A stretch of DNA of 64,000 nucleotides, from contig JAFBJZ010000620.1 in the NCBI GenBank assembly GCA_016785225.1, positions 551,001-615,000 of the forward strand, given 5' to 3'. The first letter of the stretch is position 1. Every line of letters starts with the position of its first letter. Below are positions 12,702 through 24,268 of the stretch, piece after piece. The stretch comes from Psettodes erumei. Taxonomy: Eukaryota > Chordata > Actinopteri > Pleuronectiformes > Psettodidae. The notes beneath the pieces were generated by a model. The model saw nothing but the letters and a program-made list of their open reading frames with translations. It did not search any database and had not been told where the DNA came from. The position numbers were made by a program, and so were the translations under genes.

Positions 12702-15700
12702 CTGGGGAGGAGGAGGAGGAGGAGGAGGAGGGGAACGGGGGGTGGTCGGGGAGGGCGTAGGACGGGGAGGCGGCAGGTACGAGGGTGGGAACAGAAGTGG
12801 GGGCGCCATAAGAGGGGAAGGGGTCCGAATTGTGGGCGGAGAGACAAAGGAGGGAGGTGGAGATGTGCAGAGGACGGGGAGGAGGAGGGGTTGTAGAAAG
12901 AGAGAAGAGGGAGGTGGAGAGGGGGAGGAGGGGGAGAGGAGGAAGAGGGGAAAGAGGGAGTTCAATTATGGGCTGCAGGATGTCGACGGAGGGGTGGCGG
13001 GCAGCGGGGGGGAACGTGCTGAGGGAGCGGCGATAGGAGAGGCGAGAACAGAGCGACGGGCGCGGGGGGGGTGGATATCGGCAAAGTCGGGGGGCCGTGA
13101 AGAAGAGAAACACACATGTGAGTCAGACAGCAGCTGAGGAAGAGGAGGAAGTTATCCTCTCGGACGGCCGAGCGAGGAGGAGAAACCCGAAGCTGCGGCT
13201 GCGTTCAAGTCCGTCGCGTTTCATCGCGCCGGTTTCAGGCCGGGAACCCGACAAACAAAGAGGGCGGCTGACAGCTGTCCTGCTTTGTCGTGAATCTGTC
13301 GTGCAAAATAAAGGTCATGGCTTTCCTGTGATTATGAGCACCCAAAGGCTCCGCCGTGCACATTTTACATGATGTTTGCATCGTGAAATGGTGAAAAGAA
13401 AGCAAAGACCTGCCCTGCAACGCCATTCAAGACGATTAAAGATCTGAAAAACACACGAATCGCAGCGTTTCTCGCCCGAGGAAGCGTTCGAGGCACCTGT
13501 TTTTGTTTTTTTTTCAGCTCACTCCCTGTCACCCCTCTGTGCATATTAAAGCTGTTGTGTTATACCTGTAACAGCTCGGTGCTGCATTACGTCGCTTTGT
13601 CGCCACCAGCGGTCATCGCACCCACAACTCGCGGCAGGTTGAAGCAGCTATTTGTAAAATCATTAATTTCTTTGAGACGCACACGAGTTACCACGTAATT
13701 TGTTTCTGCTGAACACAGCAAATTGCAGCGAAAACGCCCCCCCGAGAGCATGAGCGATGTAATTATACCTACTACTGTACATGATATACACCCTGTGCCT
13801 ATGGGAAAGTTTAAATATTGAAATGTTTTTCCAGCTGCAGTTGATCAGTCTTCCCTTTTCTGCGCCGGGAGCGGAACCCTGGCCCGACATGCGGAACACA
13901 TGGCGGAACAATGGGGAGGTGAAAACCGTGCTTGCACATAAATAAGCATTCGGTGGGAGGGAGTGCAAATCAAGCACGCCTAAAACAAACACGACGAGGG
14001 AGTTGAAAGGCCCGCTTACCTAAAGCACCCCAAAAATAAACTCGGCGCCAGGGGAGGGAATGTTGGGAAGTTGAACCTCGCAGTTAAATCCAAACGCGTC
14101 CAGAAAGACACGCAGAGGGAAGCGGGACACGTTTACGAATCACAAACACGGCACAGATGAGACATGCACGGCCAAGGACAAAAAAATGAAAGACGGAATC
14201 AAGCGCACCCAGAGCAAGAAGCGGGGGATGAGGGACAAAGCGAGCTTACCCTGGCGTGGGGGTGCCTTCCTCCAGGGTGGAGGCCGTGTTGGTTCCGTTG
14301 GTGAGGGTGCTTTGGGAGGGCATGACCAGCGAGAGGGTGACACTGGTCTTACTGGTGCTCTGGCTGTTGGAGTAGGGAACGGACACCGGGTAGATCCGAC
14401 CGCCTGAAGGAAAGAAACACACAAAATAAACAAATGAGATGAAATGACTCATCTCTGCTCAACAAGCAGTACGTCAGAGGTACACCAACGTTGTCGTTTA
14501 TTTTACTTTTTCACAAGTAGTACTATCAAGAAAAACAAAGTGAGGCGGGTGTGCAAGGTCAGCATGAAACGCACAGCCTGGGAACCCGGAGTAAATTGGC
14601 TATTTTCTGCCCGGACCTTGTTATTTTGTCTCCATGTGATTTTTTTTGGCTTCACCTCTTAAAATCTGTGCTTTCTTTTTCTAAAGGCTGCCTGCTGGCA
14701 CATGGACGAACCTGGTCTTAGTATTAGACTTCTTCTGAACTGGTGTTAACTTTTCAGCATAAGTATCTTCTAACATCCAACTTGAGTTTGAGCGGTTGAT
14801 TTTTCACAAGCTACCTGATACAAATACTGTAGATCCTGATTCAAAAGTACAGTAAAAGTTCATGAAAAGGCTTACATTATCATTTTTAAAATGGAAGTTT
14901 TCCACCTGAGGGTGCACACCATCCCAGGAAGAACTGTGAAAATATATTTCTTGTCTGTGTTTATCTTTTTGGACATCGACCTCTGCTGTTTCCAAGGAAA
15001 AACCAGAGCGGTTTTATCTCTTCAGGCCTCTACAAATCATTAGGATTTAAAGAAAATCTTTGTTGCCTTGAGTGCTGACAGATCCTCAAAACATGTAACC
15101 TTTGACCAGGGGTTACTGGTTGACTTTTTATAAGCCAGAAAACCGCTGTAATAAAAGTTTTGCGAATTTCTCAGCGCCCTGTGCGAATTGGAATAAAGCA
15201 TTTTTAATTCGCCTGCAAATTCTTAAAAGTTTCAAAAGGAGAGACGTTGGCGTGGGAGGGGTGTCCCCGGACGGGCTCTCGGTGAAACGTGAGCAAACTT
15301 CAGAGCGCCGCTTCCTACCCTGCGTGGGCGTGAGCGCTCCGTCGGCCAGCGGGTAGTTGAGCGTGCGGATGAGCAGGGTCATGTCCTCGTGCCGGGAGCA
15401 GTAGGTCGCCCTCTGACGGCCCGACACGTAGACGTCGTGGTGCAGCCGTTTCACGCGCTCCACCACCGACTGGGCCACGGCCTCCAGGCTGGTCTGCTGG
15501 GCCAGCTCCGCCGCTACGATGGCGACTATTTCCTACGGTGACGACAGAGGAGACGGGGAGTCAAGAGAAAGACGTGCTGATGCTGGAGCTGAAAACGTCA
15601 GGACGATGAAAAGGACGGAAAGAAAACATTTGAAAATAAGAAGAACAGGGGGAAAAGAAGGAAGCCGCCTTGAAAACCAACCGTACCCGAAAGACGACAT

Positions 15701-18700
15701 CAGTGAGAAGGAGAAAAGAGGATGTCTGGGTGGGAGGAGATGAAAAGAAGGAAGGAAGGAGCAGGACGGCACAGAGGAGCACAAGACAGAGCAGATTTTG
15801 ATTAAAGAAAGAAAGAGTAGGTGGTGACCGAAGGCAGGGACACACTAATGAGCACAAGGACAAGAAAAAAAAATGAAGTGGAAGGAAAGGAAAGGTGAAA
15901 CTGTCAGGACGCACGGGCTCACCTGATTGGCCTGTTCAGGGCCGTGGGCGGACTCCAGGGCGGTGATGAGCCCCTCCGACATGAGCAACAAGAAGCCCGT
16001 CACGCTGTCCAGAGACTGGCTGCCGTGGATCTCCGGCTCGGCGATGATCGGCTTCGCCTTGGCCGCGCTGATGACGAACAAGAGGAGAACGGGATGAGAC
16101 AGATATCAAGAAGATAAATGAATGTCAGGGAGAGAGAGAGAGAAGGAAGAAAACATGCAGGGCGGGGACTGGAAGAGAGAGAAAGCTGACAAATTTCGAT
16201 AAAGGGGGTTGGTTGTGTTTGAAGGAGAGATTCGGAGACAGTAAGGAAGGAGAAACAGACCTAAACACAATAAATCCAACTCTGACTTCCTGCACCAGGG
16301 AGGAAATTCCACAAAGATTCCAATTTGTGTTCCACATTTCATAATTTAAAGGACTGGGATACGTGAGCCTGATTTGCTCGGGCAGGAACAGGAAATGAGC
16401 CGTGCTCGTACGTGGGCGGGGGGGCGTGGGATGATGGAACTTCAAGAGGCGGTGAAATTGAGGGCTGGACCGGAGTCAGATCTGATAATGACTGTCCAGG
16501 TGCCTCTGAATACAAACACTTACACTGAAGCAAAAAGAAAAAAAAGGAGGGATTCTACTTTCAAGTGTTTCACGAGCTGCCCCAGTTTCCCACGAACCCG
16601 TTCTTAAAGGAACAGCGCGACATTTAGGGGAACGTGCCGAACCCTTTCGCGCCCGGGGGGGGGTTGAAGATAAGAAACGCAGAAGAACACAAAGTCAGAC
16701 ATCGAAGGAGAGAAGGGGAACTACTGATTTTAAGTATTCGTTTTTCAATAAGCAGCATTTGCGGTGAGTGACGTGCGGCTTCACCTGAGCAGGTCGATCT
16801 CGTTGTAGTTGAATTTGACCCTGTAGTCTCCCAGCCTCCTGGTGCTGCTCTGCCCCGCGATCTGCCCCGCCTGCCGCACGCGAGCTGAATCCACACCTGC
16901 AGGAGGCAGGAGACATTATGTGTGAGGATGGAGAGGACAAAGCAATAAGACAAGAGCAATAAGCAGAAGCGGGATGTGGGTGGGAGGCGGATGAATACGC
17001 GAGGGGAGAAGTCACCTTCAGCTGGGTTAATGGAATGACTGCCATTTCATTTAAATCATTCAATAACACAACGATTACGTGACTCCCGACTGCCGGAGAC
17101 AGAGAGGAGGAGAATAAAAGAGACGGGAGCTTCTCCTCGTCTCCTCCTCGTCTGACTGCGGCGCCATGAAAGGCCCGGAAACAATGCGGCCGCCCCCGCC
17201 CCGTTATATTTACTGCAGGTGCCGCGCCGCGCATGACGCCTCCTCTGCCCGGCTAATCAGCATGCATGTGTTTTCTGTTAACATACACAACAACCCTCAT
17301 TAGTGTAAATAATGAGAATATGTTGAAAAAGTTCAATATTTCGCATCAGTTGCTGAAGAATTGTTGATGCAGTAATTTGCGGTAAAGGAGTGAGTTTATA
17401 AATGAACATACTGTTCAGAAGTACTGTACTGTAAATAATTTACCAATCTGAGATACTGGATTTCTGATTTTTGTGAGCCATAAGCAAAAACGGCTTGAAA
17501 TATTTTACGGTTTAATGGATGTAGCTTATATGAAAGTCTATCTTTTTGAATGTTGAATATTTTGATGTTGTAATTTCTTGAAACACTTAAAAGTAAAGTG
17601 TGTCTGAACGTATTTAATCTACTTTAATGATGTTTTTTTATACCTGCGCAGCCAACATTATAAAAACTTTTCTTGGTGGATAAAACAAAACCGACACTAA
17701 ATTAAGGAAGTGAAAATGAGAGGACGGCGACAGCGCTGCTAAAAATATTTGCTGGACTGTGGATGTCTGCAGGTGCTGAGGCCTGCTTGGCTTACGTGCC
17801 AAACTTATTTTATAATTACAGCTCAAGTTAAATAAGAGAAATGTCTGATAAGTAAAACCAAACTAAACGGTTCACGGTGCAGAACAGGAAACTGAAGCTG
17901 AGGAGAAAAAGAAGAACTTGTTAAGTGGAACATGAGTCTCCACCAAACGAACTGCGGCCCAACAGCGTCTCACCCAGAGCAGCCAGGCGCTGCAGCTCGT
18001 CCTCGTTGTCGGTGCTGTGCGGCCGCCCGATCTGCAGGACCTGGTTCTGACCGTCGCTGCTGGACTTGCACAGCAGCGCCCTGTTGGTGCCTGGAAACGC
18101 GGAGAGAAGAAAATATTCACAAAACGAGAATGTGGGCTGGTGAAATTTGGGCCGAAGGTCTGAATCTTCAGTTTTTCATATTTAATGTGAGTCGGTTATA
18201 TAAACTGGACAAATGAATCTTAATAGCTGCATAACGTAGGATTTCAACAGACAGGGAAAGGAACACTGTGCTGGAATATGTCGCATTTTGTACACAATTA
18301 CAACACCACAGCTGATAACAAGAGTCTCTGCAGCATATTTATATTTTCACCTGTCACGCAGGTGCAACACTGATCCAGGGTCCAGGTTCTGTGCACGCCC
18401 GCTGACCGGTCATGTTTACTCTCAAATGGACCAGACTCAGAATCAATAAGTCAAAACATCTCCAGCGAAAAACACAAATTCTCCTGCCCGGCTTCAGCTA
18501 CACCCAAACGAGACTGAGCTGTTAGTGTCGAACGAGTCAAAATGTCGTGATGCCTACCGGACCAAATTATGTGCATATTTCAAAAGATATTTGCAGTGTT
18601 TCAAAATTTCCACCTCATTCACACACAAGGAAGGGTCAGAATATTAGAAACACTTAAAGCCACCACTTCCTGCAGTTTAAAAACTGAGGGTGAGCGTTCG

Positions 18701-21700
18701 ACTGCACAGGTGCACTGAATTAACTCGAGGTGTTAGCTGCATTTTAAACTTAATCAACTTCACAATTACAATGTATAAGACATTAAAGATTATAATAATT
18801 ACAATAGCTGCAAAATGTAGGCACAAAATTATTTCCTGTGCTCCTCTAACCTTGGTTCATATTCACCAGACACTCTTCCCTGTAATATTTCCACACATTA
18901 ATGATGTAGAGATAAAAAGTGTCAGTGACGCTGGACTCTCAGAACAGAACCTCAGCTCAGATGCTGCGGTTACCGATATGTGATGGAGCCACCTCCGGGG
19001 ATAGATCAATGATTCATTTTTATGATAACGTTTTTAGGCCATTGAGCTTGATGCAGAGCCAGACACCACCCCCACCCCCACCTCCACCTCAAGGGAGCCA
19101 TGTGTCTCTCCGTCCCCTGGGTGTGTCCACTGGGCTTCAGTGAGCTCGGCGAGCCCGGTTATCATTCAAACATTAAGCTACATATGAGCAAAGAATGGCC
19201 GACCATGTCGTTTGTATGTTCATATATCCTCGACTGCCCACACACACACTCCCAGCATATCAAATTATGGGTCGTACGACCTTAACTGTCAAATATATTT
19301 CACATCAACACACAGCTGGGAGAGCTTTTTAGAGCACGCTTCCTCTCATGTCTGGACCTCCCAGGATTCATGTTCTGTCAACTTTGAACTCTGGACCCTG
19401 GCACAACGGGCCGGTGGGGAGAACAGCCCTCCTTTCTAACCCGCTTCTAATTACTATCCTTCCACCGCCTCCCCCCCAGTTTATCTCCTTGCAACGTCCT
19501 TGAGGACAAAAAGAAAATGAGATCCCAGACAAAGAGAGGGTGAGGGGCTGCAGGATCACAGATGTAGCATAAAAAACATGACAAAACACTTTCACTAAAC
19601 AAAGTGAATAAAACTCAAAGGCCTCATCATAAAAAAAATAAATAAAGCACAAGTAGGACACACAGTGACATGAAACAAGCCTCGTCGACAGCGGCTGGGA
19701 CTTCGTGGATTACTCTAACGACACTTCAGAGGAGACGACAGCGACTCCTCGAACGTCCGTCTCCCGCAGCCTCATTTAAATTTCCTCACAGTTTAAGCGT
19801 CTCAAACGGCCTGTGGGTCGCTGTGGTGAAATGTTAATGGCAGACGCCTCTCCTCTCTTAAGGTGTCGGGCAGGAACATGCACGCACCAACACGGTGCTG
19901 CGCTCATCGGGAGCCCGGTCTGGCACCGGGGATTGGAAAACAATGGCCCGCGTTGTAGGTGTGTTTTTAATCAAGAGAGTCAATGTGTGATTGCAACACA
20001 AACAGAACCTGTGGGAACAATTTTCTGCTTTTCTGTGCAAATAAACTTTCCTCTCAGTATGTGCGCTGGCAGCGCGTTTCATCGTCTCTGTGTGAGACCT
20101 GCTGGTTGTGGTGTTTCAAATCGCTGTTTATTGATGATAAAACCCACATTAATGTGTGAGATGACTTTCCAACCCTTCCCTCGGTTGATAACATCTGCAT
20201 TTGTACATGAATACGAGCACATGACCATGGAAATATGGAGACACTGTACCTTTGGTTTTCTGGCTGCACAATGAGCGATTCGGGAATTTTGTTGTGTGTA
20301 AATTGTGTGCAAGCAGGACCTGTTTAACAAGGCTGATCCTGGTGTTGTGTTGTTACCCACCATCTTGTCAGCGATCCTTAATATCACTTTTTTTTTTCAG
20401 GCTCATAATACCAACATAACTCTGAACTTTGAATATGGAGCAGTGGCCCAATATTTACACGAGCTCACAAAATGACCCTGTGTCACAACACCCTCATGTC
20501 AGTGCGTGTCCACTCTGATGAAGTGGCCTTGAGCATGACATTGAATCACTAACAGCACACTTGTGCATTGTTGTGTAGCTGCTGCCGACCCTGTCTTTAA
20601 ATGGTTGTGTAAAAGACAGCCGGGTCTGGGTATTAGTTTCACATGACAAAGGCTGTGGAAGGTTGTGGAGTAAAAGGAACAAATGCGACAACTTCCCAAC
20701 CAGAGCGCATTAGTGGAGGATTTTCCAAATAACAGAAAATGAAATGTATGATTTGCTGTTTTGAGATCAGTCCAGTTTAAAGTGCAATGTCCTGTCCCTG
20801 AGGACGCTGGCGCAGACTCTTTGCACGTCCCTGCTGCACCTTGATGTCAGCTCGGTCTGTTTTCCAATGACATGATTCTCAAACAAACCTTTGGTCTCCC
20901 CACACGATTTCTCTTTGCTTTTGTTAGTTACATACAATCAGAATATTATCATTCAAGCGCTACAAAAACAGATGAACAGCTCCGGCAGAAATCCGATATT
21001 TACTGCCAAACACAATCTGAAAAGGCACATCTGTTTCCCTCGGCCATAAATGCAGGTGCAGGTAAAAAAAAAAAAAAAAAAGTTCTTCATAGTCTATTCT
21101 TTGTCCCCGTTTGATCATCCTGTCTTGAGCAGACAGAGCTAACTTTTGCTTTGTGGTCGAGTCTCCATGGATTTCCTTTCCTTTTGGAAAGTGGGCCCTG
21201 ACATGGAAGAGAGAGCAAACCGCAAACCCAAACCCATCTGAAGCCTGACACCTGCTGGCGTGAAGCAGATACTGACTCGACTGCTATTTTGGTGCCAACC
21301 GGATTGTCAATAACCAATCAGATCGTTTGGATATACTTAATCGCTTCGGTCGCTTACGAAGACATAACTCTCAGTGTAACTGCGTCAGTGGGTGTGTCCA
21401 TACCAACATTGGCGATGTAGAGCTTGTTGTTGAGGATCAGCGCCACCACAGCTGTCGCTCCTCCTGACACCTCCTGCTCCAGCTCCTTCAGACGCTCCTG
21501 CACCTTCTGACCCTGAGGAGAAAGCTGGTGGAATGACACATTCTGACCAGCAGAAGAAGAAGACAGAGTGAGTGAGGGCGTAAGACGGGTGAGAAGAGTG
21601 AGTGGGAGGAGGAGGAGGAGGACGGGCGAGGAAGAGGGAAACGAGGGGGAAAAATAAACCAGGAGCATCAGGCAGATTGAAGAAAGAGGAGATGTGGAAT

Positions 21701-24228
21701 AAAAAGAGTGTGGAGCAGGAGACAAGATGAAAGGCGAAAGGGAGGTGAGAGGAAAGGGAGCAGCGGAGGAGAAGGAAAAAGCAAACAGGTAGGAGGTGAG
21801 ATTAAAAAGGATACGAGATGAGGAAGAACACAGGAGACAGCGAGTGAGGAGAAAAGGAGATTATGACTTGAGGTGCTAAATGAAAGCAGTGTTTCCCATA
21901 CATCAATTAACTAACATTCTACTTAACTAATTCAATCGGGTAAAATCTTGTTTTCATTTTAAAGCTGCGTGCAGAGCATCGACGGACACCTTAAACATTA
22001 AATCTTTCTGTCTGAACACTGATGAATATTGAAAAATATTCTCAATATTTACAAGTGCTCACTTAGGTGTGTGTGTGGGGGGGGGGAGTCTGGACCAGCA
22101 AAGCTGAGAAGCTGGAAACACACATGGGAAAGCTGAACGGTGCGATCCAATTAATTTGTTCTGAGTATTTCCAGGCTTCTTCAGCGCTGCTGTGGCAGCT
22201 GAAGCAGAAAGAGAGGGTCAGCTGATGAAGAGGGAGATGTGAGGGAGGAAGATGAGGAGGACAACAGCAGCCAACACGCTGCCGTGGGAGACAGAACTGT
22301 GTATATATATATATATATATTTATGGAAACCCCCCCCACACACACACACACACCCGCACACTTCAGCTACCACCACAAATAGAATCTAAATCTGTGGGAA
22401 ACACTGAAAACATCTCACAGCAACAAAAAGTGACTAACATCATCTCCCAAAAAACACCACCCACACCGACAACGGAATACAACACCATGTGACATGTGAA
22501 GCAGAGAGAATATAGAGGAGAGATAAGTGACTGGCACGAGGGGATGTATGTGTGTGTGTGTGTGTGTGTGTGTGGGGGGGTACTGAGCCAGGCTTATCTA
22601 ATGAAACAGACTGATGAGACCAATTAGAACATAACAAGCTCATTCTGCAACCGCTGAGCATTAGCTCAAACTAATGCCCACATCTGCGGTTGCCACGGAA
22701 ACCAGCCGAGAACCCCTCGTCTCAATTTTCAGCTTCATCCGTCGACAGATGCTGCACAGAGCGCTTGCTTGCTTGTGTGTGTGTGTGTGTGTGCGCGTGG
22801 GCGACACACGTACCTCGTTGTGCGGCAGCACGAAGTTGGACAGGTGAGCCTTCTCCGCCAGAGCGTCGTCGATCGTCTCAAAGTAGCTCTTCTCTACCAC
22901 GTCAAAGGCCTGCGACACCGAGAACGTGCACGTTACACGCCACCAACGCCAAGCACATGCTCCGAATTCCAAAATTTCAAATTATGGAGGCATTTAACAT
23001 ATACGCTGCAGCAAACTACCATCTTCCCTCATTAGGTTGGATTGTAAATGCAGTTTTGTGGTTGTTTCTATTGAATGTAAAGCACTTTGCTTTACTTTCC
23101 TAAAAACACCACTTCACCCACACAGTCTTGATGATGCAGTGACAAACTGACTCTACTCCTACACCTCACCCACACAGTCTTGATGATGCAGACAAACTGA
23201 CGTATCACAGGACTTTTAAATATGGTGACAGATGATTTATAGACACACATTAGAACCCTCTGGTTCAGAACACATTCCTGTGTTCACAGCACGGCAGTAA
23301 CCATGGAAGCCATTTGAGCAGAGGCTGATTTAACAGGAGGATGAGGGTGCGCAAATATAAATTAATCTGTGTGACCTGAGTGAGGATCCTGCGGACGTCG
23401 CTGTCCGTGTGGTTGGAGTTGAGCTGCCCTAGCAGCAGCTCAGCCGTCAGGCACTGGGAGGCAAAACTGGCCACTCTGCTGCCGTCGTAACCGTTAAAAA
23501 CCCCGTACAGGAAACAGCCGTCCTCGCCTCTGATTGGTGGAAAAACAAACATGAATGCTGCTTCTGCTTCACATCAGGGAAGATGACAGTAAACTGGAAA
23601 GTTGAGAGGTGTGGTGGCCAAATGCCTTTCTATTTAAGGTCATGTAGAGAACAACTGTATGCATGATAATAGGAACTGACAGTACCTAGAGAAGTGTTCA
23701 TCTTTTATTCACGCTTCCTTACATGCTGAATTGTGGACTTGCATCAAACACAGTGCAGAGACACATGGACCTTTAATGTCACCACTGTAATTCTGTTCTC
23801 ACACTGTTCTCACTGAAGGCTCACCTGAACCTGAGGTGTCCGTCCTCGTTGGGATGGCTCTGACTTCCTTTGCCGTCGGGGCTGTACACACAGTTGGGAG
23901 CTGTGCCGACCCCGCACATCTGGCACAGCGGCAGGTCATCTGTCCAGCTCTGATGCTGACAGGGAGAAAAAGGAATAAGAGAAAAGACCTTCACCATACA
24001 TCTAAACACAACAAGTAACAATCTGTACAGATTATCTGTTGCAGGTCAGTGGGTACAAACAAACAATATTTGCTTACATCATGGAGTTCCTGCACATTAT
24101 CATGGATATATTTTAGATTCATGTATATTGCTTTTATAGCCTGTCTTATTATCTCATAATTTTGTTATTGTCTCTGTGTATAACGCTGCTGCTACACTAG
24201 AATTTCCCAACATGGGATCAATAAAGTA

Positions 24229-24268
<40 letters not shown>

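Noticed and set aside
12562..13137. 191-codon plus-strand ORF rich in Gly, Arg and Glu, plus matching minus-strand Pro/Ser ORFs
   Set aside because: Produced by the GGA-rich polypurine tract and the antisense of tab1 exon 11; low-complexity translation only.
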